From: Planctomycetia bacterium
Lineage (GTDB): Bacteria; Planctomycetota; Phycisphaerae; Phycisphaerales; SM1A02
DNA: 64,000 nucleotides
NCBI GenBank assembly: GCA_005790605.1
Contig: SXUI01000079.1
Span: 1-64,000, forward strand
Reading direction: 5' to 3'
The notes beneath the pieces were generated by a model, which was given only the letters and a program-made list of their open reading frames with translations, did not search any database and was not told where the DNA came from. Shown here one piece after another: positions 16,511-25,569 of this stretch. Both the position numbers and the translations under genes were made by a program. How positions within the stretch are numbered: the first letter of the stretch is position 1; every line of letters starts with the position of its first letter.

Positions 16511-16825
16511 ATGTCAAGGTTCGACCGCCACTCTTCGCGCGCTTCGTTGAGCGCGACAGAGCCCAAGTCGAGGGCGTTGCTCATTTCGGATTCAACAGAG
16601 GCAGCTGCTATCGATCCTCAAAAAGCCCAAGTGATGCTTGAAGAAGCGAAAGCTGTCTTGGCGGAACTCCAGGCTGGGCTGCAAGTCGTCGAGGCCAAAC
16701 TCGAGGAAGAGCGCCGCACGGACGCGATCAAAGGAGTGCGTGGCGTGTCAAGTCTTGAAGAGGCGATTCGGTCGACGCAAGATCTGATTAGCGTCCTTGA
16801 GCGCGGACTCGCTCCAAAGGTCTAG
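16511..16825 (+). CDS. Small coiled-coil-like hypothetical protein
   Basis: About 104 residues. The N-terminus is Ser/Arg-rich. From about residue 37 a helical stretch with heptad-like leucines follows (MLEEAKAVLAELQAGLQVVEAKLEEERRTDAIKG), then a second helix ending at ERGLAPKV. The start is uncertain: an ATG at 16463 is in frame and longer, and neither has a clear Shine-Dalgarno. It lies 80 bases after the CapD-like gene on the same strand. No function can be assigned. Confidence 0.5.
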   Translation: MSRFDRHSSRASLSATEPKSRALLISDSTEAAAIDPQKAQVMLEEAKAVLAELQAGLQVVEAKLEEERRTDAIKGVRGVSSLEEAIRSTQDLISVLERGLAPKV

Positions 16826-16858
16826 CGAAACCGTTCGCGAACATCCGCCAACTTTGAC

Positions 16859-17173
16859 TCATGCAATCGGCATCGGTCGCCCGCTCATCGGGTCTTGCAG
16901 TTTCCAACCTGTGCGTTTGGCGAGGCGATTCAATACGCCCTCGCGTCCCCAACAGATTTCGTCATCCACGATGGAGAGCAGCATTTGAGTGACTGGCTCA
17001 TCGCCTTCGGGCATTTCGATCGTGATGCCAGGTCCGTACAGAATGGTCCCGCCAACCGCTTCAGGTCCGGTGTTGAGCGGCGCGAGCAGGTGGAGGATCT
17101 CCGCACGAGTCGCGATGACCGCGAGTTTCCCTGCGTCAGAGGGCGTCGAGGAAAGTATGACAAGCGATCGCAT
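16859..17173 (-). CDS. Hypothetical 104-residue protein after a response regulator
   Basis: I do not recognise this protein. It has a hydrophobic, beta-prone start (MRSLVILSST), a middle segment GGTILYGPGITIEMPEGDEPV, and a helical end (EGVLNRLAKRTGWKLQDP). No cysteines beyond one, no membrane span. The ATG at 17173 lies 22 bases after the stop of the CheY-like gene, so the pair is likely cotranscribed. The longer frame to 17290 overlaps the regulator gene in another frame and is rejected. Confidence 0.55.
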   Translation of the reverse strand: MRSLVILSSTPSDAGKLAVIATRAEILHLLAPLNTGPEAVGGTILYGPGITIEMPEGDEPVTQMLLSIVDDEICWGREGVLNRLAKRTGWKLQDPMSGRPMPIA

Positions 17174-17195
17174 AGTCGAGGAGATCGGCCAACTG

Positions 17196-17579
17196 CTACG
17201 GAGTTGAAGGGGAGAGCATACCTGCGGCAAGGTCGAGTAGCCGAGGGAGTGAGACGGGCTTGAAGAGATACGCGCGGGCGCCCAAACCAAGCGCGAAGTC
17301 GCGGTGACGCTTGCCCTGATTCGCAGTCACCATGATGATGTTCAGGGTTGCGCCATCCTGATGGAGTTTCTCGAGGACAAAGAGCCCAGAGCTTCGAGGA
17401 AGCATCATGTCGAGCACCATGAGGTCAGGCGCACCCTCACGAATCGCCATGAGGGCGCTGACACCATCGGTCGCGGTTCGCACGGTCGCGCCCTCGTGCC
17501 GAAATGCGATCTCAAACGCCTCAAGAATGTCGGGGTCGTCATCGACGATGAGAATTTGCTTCGACGCGAATCTCGACAT
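17196..17579 (-). CDS. Single-domain CheY-like response regulator
   Basis: A 127-residue receiver domain with no output domain. The acidic pocket is VDDDPD near residue 14, the phospho-acceptor aspartate is in LMVLDMMLP, the switch threonine in MVTAN, and the conserved lysine in LFKP. All key residues are present. No sensor kinase lies nearby, so its partner is unknown. The ATG at 17579 starts directly at the domain; a longer start at 17603 adds eight residues. It heads a two-gene unit with the 104-residue protein. Confidence 0.88.
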   Translation of the reverse strand: MSRFASKQILIVDDDPDILEAFEIAFRHEGATVRTATDGVSALMAIREGAPDLMVLDMMLPRSSGLFVLEKLHQDGATLNIIMVTANQGKRHRDFALGLGARAYLFKPVSLPRLLDLAAGMLSPSTP

Positions 17580-17621
17580 GGAGAGGTCCGTGTTCGCGTG
17601 CAAAGCGCGCGGCTGCGCACT

Positions 17622-18668
17622 TTACAACGCGCTCTGCATCGGCGTTGCAGGCGCGTGCAGTGGCTTCGAAAGCTCTTCGAGCAGTGCGGGTGTCATCCAA
17701 GGGAGCGCCGCGACTTTCTCGCGAAGGCGAGTCGGCATCGACTTTCCTTCTCGCTCGAACTTGGGGCGACTCTTCCAGCGCCGGTGGACCCAAAGGTTCT
17801 GCTCGGGTGACTCCCGGATCATGCTCTCGATCGCGCGATTGAATCGCGCGCCGACATAAAAGACCGGATCTTCCTGCGACTCCCACGATTCTGGAAGGAT
17901 GACATCCGTCGTGCGCAGTTCGTACTTGAATGCGCCATCGAGGCGCTTGGCATAGCCGCAGATGACGGGAAGCGACTGGTGCACGGCGAGAAGGGGAATC
18001 GATTTGTAGGTCGAAGCAAGTCGACCGAAGGATGGCACGAAGAGTCCATCGTCGCCGGCATTCTGATCCGCAATGAATCCAACCTTTCCTCCTGCAGCGA
18101 GGACGCGCTGCAGCTCATCCGTCGCGCCCCACTTGGTAAGCACGCGCAGTCCGCTGCGCTCGCGAATCCCAAAGAGCCAATCCGATATGAGTGGATTGTC
18201 GAGAGGTCTCGCGACAGCCGTGATTGGGACACCAACAAGCGCGAGGACATACCCAAGGATCTCCCAATTGCCAACATGACCCGTGACAAAGAGGCATGGC
18301 TTCTCACTCGTGAGATAGGGGAGTGCGCGCTCAAAGCCAGGCGCGAGCGAAACGCGATCGGTCCAATTCGTTGCCGTGATGAGCCGAGGCATCACGAGAG
18401 CGTCCACCATAAAGATGCCGAGCATGTGCTCGATCGAGCGCATCGCGGTCTCGTGATGAAACGCGGCATCGCGCTCGGGGAAGGCCAGCGCGACATGGTT
18501 CACGGCGCGCGCGAGGCGTTGCGGAGACAAGATCGTCGAGAGCCGCGCGACGAGCTTTGCGGTTTCGAGATTTTGCTCAGGAGGAAACGCTGAAAGCAGA
18601 GCGGCGGCCGTCCGGGCCGCCGCGTACTGCGCATGAAACTTGAGGTTGGTGCGGAAGTCTCGCGCCAT
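17622..18668 (-). CDS. Lipid A biosynthesis acyltransferase, LpxL/HtrB family
   Basis: A 348-residue late lipid A acyltransferase that would transfer a fatty acyl chain from acyl-ACP onto Kdo-lipid A at the inner membrane. The family catalytic motif H-x4-E is present as HVGNWE (H131, E136), followed by AVARPLDNPL and the GFIADQNAGDDGLFVPSFG region. The C-terminus has WVHRRWKSRP, typical of the family. There is no obvious transmembrane anchor at the N-terminus. It starts 7 bases after the stop of the coiled-coil membrane protein and is probably cotranscribed with it. Confidence 0.88.
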   Translation of the reverse strand: MARDFRTNLKFHAQYAAARTAAALLSAFPPEQNLETAKLVARLSTILSPQRLARAVNHVALAFPERDAAFHHETAMRSIEHMLGIFMVDALVMPRLITATNWTDRVSLAPGFERALPYLTSEKPCLFVTGHVGNWEILGYVLALVGVPITAVARPLDNPLISDWLFGIRERSGLRVLTKWGATDELQRVLAAGGKVGFIADQNAGDDGLFVPSFGRLASTYKSIPLLAVHQSLPVICGYAKRLDGAFKYELRTTDVILPESWESQEDPVFYVGARFNRAIESMIRESPEQNLWVHRRWKSRPKFEREGKSMPTRLREKVAALPWMTPALLEELSKPLHAPATPMQSAL

Positions 18669-18674
18669 CGTGTG

Positions 18675-20036
18675 CTAGCTGACACCGCCGCCCGTGAGCG
18701 TCGAGAATCGATTCCAGTTCAGCACTGGGATCTGCGCATCGCGCGCTTCGCGGAAGAGCGTCTCGTACTTCTCACGCGCCTCGCGAGCCGCGACATAGGA
18801 AGTCGTTTGCGACTCAGTGGCGTCGGCTGGAAGCGGCGCTGGGAGGGCGGGCTCGCTTCCAAGGACAATGAAATCGAGATCACCGGTGAGTTCGTTGCCA
18901 TCGACCACTTCGCCACCCCAAGCGCGAATGCGCTCACGAAGGAAGTCTGATTCGGCTGGCGTTGCGCGGCCGTCCTTGTTGACATCAAACGCGCCGTGCA
19001 CGAGGAACTTGAACCGATAGTTCGGATCGAACACTGCGTTGGCAACCACATCGCCCTTGATGACTGGATGTCCCTTCGTCGTGCGGAGCACGCGGCATGT
19101 CGAGGTCTTGTCGCCAACCTTCAGGATCTGCAGGCTCGCCTTGCCGCGTGCGCCGTTCTCTGCGCTCGCCACGATGCTTGATGCATTGTCGAACACCTCA
19201 AAGGTCATGCCGGGAGTCACTCGGTTCTGGCTGCCAATGCTGATGAAGACATTGCCGCTGGTCGGATCGATCCCTGCGACAGTCGCATCGACGAGGTCGG
19301 AAGGATTCGTCGCGCGGCCGGAGGCGAGTTCAACCTTGGATTGAAGCGCGCTGACCTTCTCGCTGAGCACGGTCACTTCTTCGCGCGACGCGTTGAGTTC
19401 GCGATCCTTCTCGGCCATCGCGTTGCGCTGTGATTCCTCGATTTCCGAGCGGAACGCCTCGAACGCTGCGATCGATGCGTTCATGCGATTCTGCGCATCC
19501 TCGACTGCGGTGCGGAAGTTGTCGATCGTTCCTTCCACCTTCGCAAGCGCGGCTTGATGGAGCTTGTCCGCATTCGCGCTCTGTGCGCGCAACGTGTCAG
19601 CGGTCTTGGTTGCGTCTGCAAGGCGAGTCTTCAGTGAAGTTGCCTCGTCGGTTCGCGCACGGACCTGTTGACGGAGATCGTTGAGCGCTCCGCGCACCGT
19701 GTCGGTCTCGCCGAGCGAGAGCGCGGTGCGAGTTGCCGCGAGATCAGCGTCGTTGGATCCGAGGAACAGCTGCATTGCTTCGGCGCGATCAGCCATTTCG
19801 CCAAACACGCTGCGCTGATTTCCCGCCGCTGCGGTTTGCAGCGCCTTCGCCTGATCGCGTCCGCGCTCCTCCGCTCGGATGAAGTCAGCAAGTTGCTGTT
19901 CAGCCTGCACCGCCTTCTCATGCTCCGAGGTCTTGCCCACGAAGAAAATGATGCTGAGCGCGAGGAAGACCACGCTCATGAGGACGAAGATGACGAGACC
20001 GATGAGCGTGCCAGTGGAGGCGGAGCGGGAAGCCAT
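18675..20036 (-). CDS. Membrane-anchored coiled-coil protein
   Basis: A 453-residue protein: one N-terminal membrane segment (residues about 11-34), a long predicted coiled coil (about 40-230, rich in Ala, Glu, Gln, Arg), a beta-rich domain (about 235-340, VDATVAGIDPTSGNVFISIGSQNRVTPGMTFEVF), and a C-terminal domain with an EF-hand-like DVNKDGRATPAE loop and an end (NWNRFSTLTG) that resembles a BRCT-type region. Function unknown; a cell-envelope scaffold is plausible. The start has AGGAG ten bases upstream and follows a well-formed promoter. The lpxL-like gene follows directly. Confidence 0.75.
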   Translation of the reverse strand: MASRSASTGTLIGLVIFVLMSVVFLALSIIFFVGKTSEHEKAVQAEQQLADFIRAEERGRDQAKALQTAAAGNQRSVFGEMADRAEAMQLFLGSNDADLAATRTALSLGETDTVRGALNDLRQQVRARTDEATSLKTRLADATKTADTLRAQSANADKLHQAALAKVEGTIDNFRTAVEDAQNRMNASIAAFEAFRSEIEESQRNAMAEKDRELNASREEVTVLSEKVSALQSKVELASGRATNPSDLVDATVAGIDPTSGNVFISIGSQNRVTPGMTFEVFDNASSIVASAENGARGKASLQILKVGDKTSTCRVLRTTKGHPVIKGDVVANAVFDPNYRFKFLVHGAFDVNKDGRATPAESDFLRERIRAWGGEVVDGNELTGDLDFIVLGSEPALPAPLPADATESQTTSYVAAREAREKYETLFREARDAQIPVLNWNRFSTLTGGGVS

Positions 20037-20121
20037 AGCAGAGAAACTCCTGTGTGGCACTGGACGAAGTCCATGCCAATGGACGCAGACGAGAGGATCG
20101 AGTCCAAGAACTGAGCGGCGG

Positions 20122-20150
20122 AGTATCCCGCAAGTCGCTATGCGGGTCAA
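20122..20150 (-). promoter_or_regulatory. Sigma-70-type promoter of the coiled-coil/acyltransferase unit
   Basis: On the minus strand TTGACC (20150-20145) and GATACT (20127-20122) are separated by exactly 17 bases. The start site would be near 20115, leaving a leader of about 80 bases with a good Shine-Dalgarno. It is the best-formed -35/-10 pair in the window. Confidence 0.65.
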
Positions 20151-20153
20151 CCG

Positions 20154-21851
20154 CTATACGCGAACGGAAGCGAGTGCTTCGGCGGGGGTCGTAATCTGCG
20201 CCTGCACGAGCGTGAAGGCGGCATCTCTAAGGCTGAGGAGTGCACCTTCAGTGCGGGCGACGCGGGCGAGCGCATTTGAACTAGCCCGCCGCATGATCTC
20301 CTCGCGAAGCGAGTCGGTCATCATGAGCAGTTCGTATGCACCAATGCGGCCGCTATAGCCGGAGTTACGGCACTCTCGGCAGCCAACCGCGTCGGCGATC
20401 AATCCCAGTTCAGCTCCCCCAGAAGGGGACGCAAGCCAGTCCGGTGGACACTCGCCCGCGAGCGGTTCGCGGAGGGTCATACACGCACGGCACACGCGGC
20501 GCAGCAGCCGCTGGGCGATGACGCCTTCAAGCGTACTTGTGACGAGGAATGGCTCGATACCCATGTCGAGCAGTCGTGTAGCTGCGCTCGATGCGTCATT
20601 GGTGTGCAAAGTCGAGAACACCAAGTGTCCGGTCAGCGACGCTTGTACGGCCGCTTCGGCGGTTTCACGGTCGCGAATCTCGCCGATCATGATGATGTCA
20701 GGATCGTGGCGGAGAATCGCGCGCAGACCTGCGGCGAAATCAAGTCCGACACCGTGATTCACTTGGATCTGATTGACGCCGGGCACGTTGTACTCAACGG
20801 GGTCTTCGACGGTGATCGCCTTGGTGTCGCCTTTCACGATGCGTCGCAGCGATGCGTACAGCGTCGTCGACTTTCCGCTTCCGGTCGGGCCGGTCACGAG
20901 CAGAATGCCGTGCGGTCGCTGCACGAGATTGTCCCAGCGACTGAGAAGTTCGCTTGGCATTCCCAACTCATCAAGCCCGACGAGCACTGCTTTCTTCGAG
21001 AGCACGCGAAGCACCACGCCCTCACCATGCAGCATCGGAATGACGCTCATACGGAGGTCATACTCTTGCCCTTTGATGCGGAGTGAGATACGGCCATCCT
21101 GCGAACGACGGCGCTCCGCAATGTTGAGATTCGCCATGATCTTGAGGCGACTCGTGATGGCATTGCGGAACTGATGAATGGTCGCGGGAACTCCGGCATC
21201 GACGAGTCTGCCGTCGATGCGATAGCGAACATGGAGCTCCTTCTCATACGGCTCAATGTGAATGTCCGTCGCGCGTTCGCGAACAGCTTCGGCAAGGAGA
21301 TCATTGACGAGCCTCACGACGCTCGCTTCGCTCGCGTCATCGTTTGCGCGGTCACTCTCGCCATCGTTTCCGTGTGTGGTGCCGATCTCGGTGCTCGCCG
21401 CGTTCGCGCCAAGGGCAGCCAAGACATCGCCGGCCACACCATAGTGCGTGCGGATGAAGTCGGCGATGTCGCGCTCATCCGCGAGCACAAGGTCGAGATG
21501 CAAGCCAGTTGCGGCGCGAACTTCGTCGAAACTGTCGAGGCGCAACGGATCGCTTGTGGCAAGCGAAAGTCGGCCCTGACCGACCGCATAGGGAACCGCG
21601 CGCAACTTGAAGACCAATCTCGATGGGACCGACTGCAGCGTCTCGATGTCCGGCGTCCATTCGTTGAGTCGGACGAATGGCAGCGCGAGCTCCTCTGCGA
21701 GCGTCTCAAGCACGCGCGAGGACGCTGCGAATCCCAATCGCGTGATCGTGTGTTCGATGCGTTCGCCGGTCGCGCGCCGCTCCGTCTCCGCGAGCGCGAG
21801 TTGCTCGGGAGTCAGAATGCCGCGGGCGACGAGGATGCTTCCGAGAGCCAT
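20154..21851 (-). CDS. Type II secretion / type IV pilus assembly ATPase (GspE/PilB family)
   Basis: A 565-residue hexameric secretion ATPase, acting on the cytoplasmic face to drive pilus or pseudopilus assembly. It has an N-terminal MshEN-type domain (MALGSILVARGILTPEQLALA), Walker A GPTGSGKST at 321-329, the Asp box near DIHIEPYEKELHVRYRIDG, Walker B IIMIGEIRDRETAE, and a tetracysteine zinc motif (CRACM ... CRECRNSGYSGRIGAYEL) near the C-terminus. The zinc motif and length fit GspE/PilB rather than PilT. Other secretion genes are not adjacent; three pilin-like genes lie at 53.5-56.4 kb. TACGCT on the minus strand ends 9 bases before the ATG. Confidence 0.93.
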   Translation of the reverse strand: MALGSILVARGILTPEQLALAETERRATGERIEHTITRLGFAASSRVLETLAEELALPFVRLNEWTPDIETLQSVPSRLVFKLRAVPYAVGQGRLSLATSDPLRLDSFDEVRAATGLHLDLVLADERDIADFIRTHYGVAGDVLAALGANAASTEIGTTHGNDGESDRANDDASEASVVRLVNDLLAEAVRERATDIHIEPYEKELHVRYRIDGRLVDAGVPATIHQFRNAITSRLKIMANLNIAERRRSQDGRISLRIKGQEYDLRMSVIPMLHGEGVVLRVLSKKAVLVGLDELGMPSELLSRWDNLVQRPHGILLVTGPTGSGKSTTLYASLRRIVKGDTKAITVEDPVEYNVPGVNQIQVNHGVGLDFAAGLRAILRHDPDIIMIGEIRDRETAEAAVQASLTGHLVFSTLHTNDASSAATRLLDMGIEPFLVTSTLEGVIAQRLLRRVCRACMTLREPLAGECPPDWLASPSGGAELGLIADAVGCRECRNSGYSGRIGAYELLMMTDSLREEIMRRASSNALARVARTEGALLSLRDAAFTLVQAQITTPAEALASVRV

Positions 21852-21915
21852 GCAATGGTGAGCGTAGTTGAAGCCTGCTCTCGAAACGAGAGCATCGTCG
21901 GAAGTTCAGAAAAAC

Positions 21916-23169
21916 TCACGCAGATGCAGCACAGCGAAAGAGCGCGAGAGACGCGGTTTGTGCATGTTGGAAGGAGTGACCTCCAACGCTTCCAAACTCG
22001 CCAGAGGCGCGAAATCCCCCGAGAGGGAGCGCCTTTCGCTCGGCGGAATCATCGTCGGGTGCGGTCAATCGACGGGTGATGGTTTCCGCATCACATTCGG
22101 ACGCGTTCTCGACGGCGCTCTCGCGACCGAGGCATGTAAAGAGCAGCGCGCATGCGGCAGGCTGCCGAAGCATCTCTCGATCGAGCTGCATCGCGAGGTC
22201 ATCGCGAACCGTCTCCGCGTCACGCAGCAAGAACTGCACGGTCCGCCCGACGGCGATGCGCTCTTGCATCGTGATGGAGCCTTCTGCTGGGTCGATCGAA
22301 ACGATCTTTCGCGCGAGCATCCGATCGCGTCCGAATCGTCCGATGGTCGTCGGAGCGTGCTCGCTCGTGAGCACGCCGATGAGCAGGCCTCGCGCGAGCA
22401 CCGTTGCGGCATCGCCGCCGAGCGTGTCAGCAGCTTGTTGCGCCGCGGCAATGGCGGAGACCCCGCCGAGTTCAAGCAGCGCGTTGTTGCGCGACTTCGT
22501 GACGATGCAAGGCGTGCCGATCGCGCGACAGCCTTGGCTGACCATCGAATCAAGCGTCAACGCGCCGCCGAAACTCAGTCCGACCATGCCGGAATTCGTC
22601 ATGTGGTGATCCACGATCATCACATTGAGGCCAGGAAGTCGTGCGCCACTTGCGACGCCGCCGATGATGTTGGCACCTGCTGGTGGTGCGGCTCGGTCAA
22701 TGGCTTGGAGTGCAGCATTGCTGTGGATCGAGAAGGGATCAGCGAGCACGATGGCGCCGCGATGCAGCGCATCGAGGGCAAGTCGGTTGCGGAGGTCCTG
22801 ATTGTCCCAAGAGTTCGGAGGACCATCTTCAACATCGAGCCACCAGGGCGTGACACGAACCTTCGGAGCATGGATTGCAAGCGCGCTCAGTCCTGCGACG
22901 CGTTCGTACTGCCTGTCGCCTTCGATCACGCTCTCACTGACGCAACCGAGGAGGTGCTCAGGGTGGAGTTCGGCGCGGACGCGCTCGACCACCGAAGCGA
23001 ATGCGGCGCGATGGTGAAAACTCGCGAAAATGAACAGGGCGTCGGGTCGGAGCGGGCAGCGCGCGCGGAGGGTAGCGGCGACGGCGCGGGCCGCTTCCCT
23101 TGACGAAATCGCGCCGGAGAATGCACTCGCGGTGATCCAAGGCGGAGGATGGCACTCGCTCTCAGGCAT
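21916..23169 (-). CDS. FIST-domain sensory protein
   Basis: A 417-residue protein with FIST_N (from about residue 35) and FIST_C (from about 230) domains, proposed sensors of small ligands such as amino acids. The C-terminal signature LGGFRASGEFGSVGGHSFQHAQTASLALF is typical. No kinase or GGDEF domain is fused, so it would act through partners. The ATG at 23169 starts near the domain; a longer frame to 23322 runs over the rpsT promoter region and is rejected. It is divergent from rpsT and upstream of the GspE/PilB gene by 64 bases. Confidence 0.85.
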   Translation of the reverse strand: MPESECHPPPWITASAFSGAISSREAARAVAATLRARCPLRPDALFIFASFHHRAAFASVVERVRAELHPEHLLGCVSESVIEGDRQYERVAGLSALAIHAPKVRVTPWWLDVEDGPPNSWDNQDLRNRLALDALHRGAIVLADPFSIHSNAALQAIDRAAPPAGANIIGGVASGARLPGLNVMIVDHHMTNSGMVGLSFGGALTLDSMVSQGCRAIGTPCIVTKSRNNALLELGGVSAIAAAQQAADTLGGDAATVLARGLLIGVLTSEHAPTTIGRFGRDRMLARKIVSIDPAEGSITMQERIAVGRTVQFLLRDAETVRDDLAMQLDREMLRQPAACALLFTCLGRESAVENASECDAETITRRLTAPDDDSAERKALPLGGFRASGEFGSVGGHSFQHAQTASLALFRCAASA

Positions 23170-23300
23170 GGCGGATCGAACTTCGTGGACTGAGGTTATC
23201 CGGTCGGCGGGGAGGTCGGTCGTTCGACGGCTTGCATCAGTTGGGGGAAACGGGCATACTTCCCAATCCCCCATTAGGTCAGCTACGAAGGACGAGCACT

Positions 23301-23588
23301 GTGCCCAATACTGAATCAGCAAAGAAGCGTGTACGACAAGGCCAAGAGCGCAATGCCCGCAATCGCTGGCGTAAGTCTCGAGTGAAGGACGCGGTCGCGG
23401 ACTTCCTCAAAGCAATTCACGATCATGATGTTGCTGCAGCGGAGGTTGCGTTCAAGGCAGCAGTCCGTACGCTCGACAAGGTCGCTGACACCGGAACGGT
23501 GCACAAGAATCAAGCCGCTCGCCGGAAGAGCCGCCTCAACGCCAAGCTCAAGACACTGAAGACGGCCAAGTCCGCCAAGCGCGCGTAA
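23301..23588 (+). CDS. rpsT: 30S ribosomal protein S20
   Basis: A 95-residue basic helical protein that binds 16S rRNA. The N-terminus MPNTESAKKRVRQGQERNAR and the middle HKNQAARRKSRLNAKL are characteristic. It starts with GTG at 23301, preceded by AAGGA about nine bases upstream; the longer frame from 23232 lacks family support. The Ala/Lys-rich C-terminus is normal. A CATACT at 23254-23259 could be its -10 box. Confidence 0.95.
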   Translation: MPNTESAKKRVRQGQERNARNRWRKSRVKDAVADFLKAIHDHDVAAAEVAFKAAVRTLDKVADTGTVHKNQAARRKSRLNAKLKTLKTAKSAKRA

Positions 23589-23656
23589 GCGTCGCGAAGG
23601 CGACGGGTGTTCCGCGCTCACGAAGAGAGGCGTCTCGCGACGATCTCTCCATCGTC

Positions 23657-24466
23657 GTGAAGTCGCGCGCCGCAAACTCTGTTTCTCTGAGCATGCACGA
23701 GGGTTACCTCGAGCGCAGCAAGCGTCCGCTTGAGACGCTTGTTTTTCTCTTGCCGTTCATCGTGTTCTACGAGTACGAGTTGACGCGCGCACTCGCGATT
23801 GATGGCGGAGTCTTGACGAATGCGGCGCACCTCGGACTGCTTCGGTTCCTGTCGACCTTTGGTTGGGGAGAGATGGCGCTCTCGCTGCCGGCGGTCCTGC
23901 TCGTGCTCTGCTTCCTCGCGTGGCATGCCCTCCTGCGAACCAATTGGACGGTTGATCTTTCAGTGGTCGCGCGCATGTGGGGAGAGTCAGCCGCGCTCGC
24001 GGTTCCTGTGCTCTTGCTCTCAACGGCAGTGACGCATTGGATCGCTCCGAATCAAGCGGCCATCGTCGCGGCAAGCGTGGATGATTGGGATGCGTTGTCG
24101 TTCCCAGCGCGTATTGCCGTGTCGGTCGGTGCAGGTCTTTATGAGGAAATGGTCTTTCGCATGATGCTGATCTTGGCGTTGCATGCGCTCTTGAAGGACG
24201 CGCTCGCAGTGCCCGATCGCCTCGCGAAACTTGTCTGCGTTACTGCAAGTGCATGCGCGTTCGCGCTCTACCACCCGCTTGCCGAGGTTGGCGGACAAAA
24301 CCCACTCTTCGCGGCGCGATTTTTGTTCCTCCTGCTCGCTGGCGCGTATTGGGCGGGGCTCTTTCTTGGCCGCGGGTTTGGAATCGTGGCTGGTTCGCAC
24401 ATGCTCTACGACGTCGCGGCGTCGATACTCGCTTTCGATGGGAACGCACCGTTGAGCGGGCCCTAA
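23657..24466 (+). CDS. CPBP-family intramembrane metalloprotease
   Basis: A 269-residue membrane protein with about six to seven hydrophobic segments and the three CPBP (CAAX protease/bacteriocin-processing) motifs: YEEMVFR around residue 161, FALYHPL around 197, and HMLYDVA near 252. These place the glutamates and histidines of the intramembrane zinc site. The natural substrate is unknown in bacteria of this kind. The start is uncertain: GTG 23657 or ATG 23693 (12 residues shorter); neither has a clear Shine-Dalgarno. Confidence 0.85.
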   Translation: MKSRAANSVSLSMHEGYLERSKRPLETLVFLLPFIVFYEYELTRALAIDGGVLTNAAHLGLLRFLSTFGWGEMALSLPAVLLVLCFLAWHALLRTNWTVDLSVVARMWGESAALAVPVLLLSTAVTHWIAPNQAAIVAASVDDWDALSFPARIAVSVGAGLYEEMVFRMMLILALHALLKDALAVPDRLAKLVCVTASACAFALYHPLAEVGGQNPLFAARFLFLLLAGAYWAGLFLGRGFGIVAGSHMLYDVAASILAFDGNAPLSGP

Positions 24467-24685
24467 CTGCGCCTGCGTCCTCAAACTCGTGTGCTGGCCG
24501 TCATAAACCACACAGACCGAACCTGATGCTCATTGCATCTAAGCAATCTGGCATGACTCTGCCCGCGTTGTCGTATTCAAATGGAAGGTTGTCTCATTGG
24601 AACTTCTCGTCCGAAGTTCTGAGGAGGCTGATCGAAGTCGCGGAGCGCCTTCGGTCACTAGGACCGCAGTGTGGAGTCCTTGGTC
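24467..24685. other. 219-base gap before the kinase gene
   Basis: Locally less GC-rich than its surroundings. It contains a 7-bp inverted repeat GAACTTC...GAAGTTC at about 24600-24619, followed by GAGGAGG. No convincing frame, tRNA or terminator is seen. The region probably carries the kinase promoter, but no clear -35/-10 pair could be fixed. Confidence 0.35.
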
Positions 24686-25534
24686 ATGCAGGAAGCGGAT
24701 TGTGATTCGAATCTCAAACGAGGAGCGATGCTGGCAGGTTGCCGGCTGATGTCTCGTCTTGGCACGGGTGCAGCGAGTGAAGTCTGGCTTGGGCAGTTGC
24801 TCAAGACCGGCGAACTCTTCGCGCTCAAGCATGTGCGTCGCCCTGCGAATCAGGACGCGCGCATGATCACGCAAGTTGAAAATGAGCACGAGGTCGCGTC
24901 GAAGATCTCGCACCCCGCATTTCGTCGGAGTCTTCGACTCGATCGTGAGCGGGAGTTCTTCCGCACGGTGGCGATTACCGAGGTTATGGAGTTCGTCGAC
25001 GGCGTGCCGCTTGATCAAGCGCGCCTTTCTCGGCGCGACTGTTTGTTGGCGATGGCAACCGCTGCGCGCGCGCTCGATGCGATGCACGAGCTCGGATACG
25101 CGCATGCCGACATTAAGCCCGGCAACCTCCTGATTGAAGATCACGCGGACGGCCGTCGGCTCCGGATCATCGATCTCGGTCAAGCGTGTCCGCTCGGCAC
25201 GCAGAAGCAACGCATTCAAGGGACGCCGGCATTCATGGCGCCTGAACAAGTGCAGCGTGGTCCCATCCTGCGCCAGACCGACATCTACAACCTCGCCGCG
25301 ACCATCAAGGCGTTGTTGTTGGGGTCCCTCGAGCGGTCGGCGATGGTGCGAGACGATGTGAGTTCACTCGTTTGCGCCGGTTTACCGATGGATGTCGCCA
25401 CGATGCTCGCGCGTTCGCTGCAGAGTTCGCCCGGCGCGCGTCCGGCGCATATGCGGCAAGTTGCGCAGGAAATCGAACACGCGGCGCGGTCGGTCTCTCC
25501 GACGCAAGATGAGGGTCGTGTGCAGGCGGCGTAG
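24686..25534 (+). CDS. Serine/threonine protein kinase, non-RD type
   Basis: A 282-residue soluble Hanks-type kinase. Visible: glycine-rich loop LGTGAASEV, ATP lysine K48 in ALKHV, catalytic loop HADIKPGN with D142 and N147, metal-binding DLG (D163) in place of DFG, and GTPAFMAPEQ. The arginine before the catalytic aspartate is alanine, so it is a non-RD kinase that should not need activation-loop phosphorylation. No transmembrane or PASTA region follows, unlike many planctomycete kinases. ATG 24686 is preferred over GTG 24671 because GGAG lies nine bases upstream. Substrate unknown. Confidence 0.88.
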   Translation: MQEADCDSNLKRGAMLAGCRLMSRLGTGAASEVWLGQLLKTGELFALKHVRRPANQDARMITQVENEHEVASKISHPAFRRSLRLDREREFFRTVAITEVMEFVDGVPLDQARLSRRDCLLAMATAARALDAMHELGYAHADIKPGNLLIEDHADGRRLRIIDLGQACPLGTQKQRIQGTPAFMAPEQVQRGPILRQTDIYNLAATIKALLLGSLERSAMVRDDVSSLVCAGLPMDVATMLARSLQSSPGARPAHMRQVAQEIEHAARSVSPTQDEGRVQAA

Positions 25535-25569
25535 TGGTCGAGGGAGTGACGCACTCACCTGCGATTCCC

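Noticed and set aside
21174-23103. Two long plus-strand frames opposite the GspE/PilB and FIST genes
   Set aside because: They are mirror frames of well-supported minus-strand genes and lack start signals and recognisable domains.
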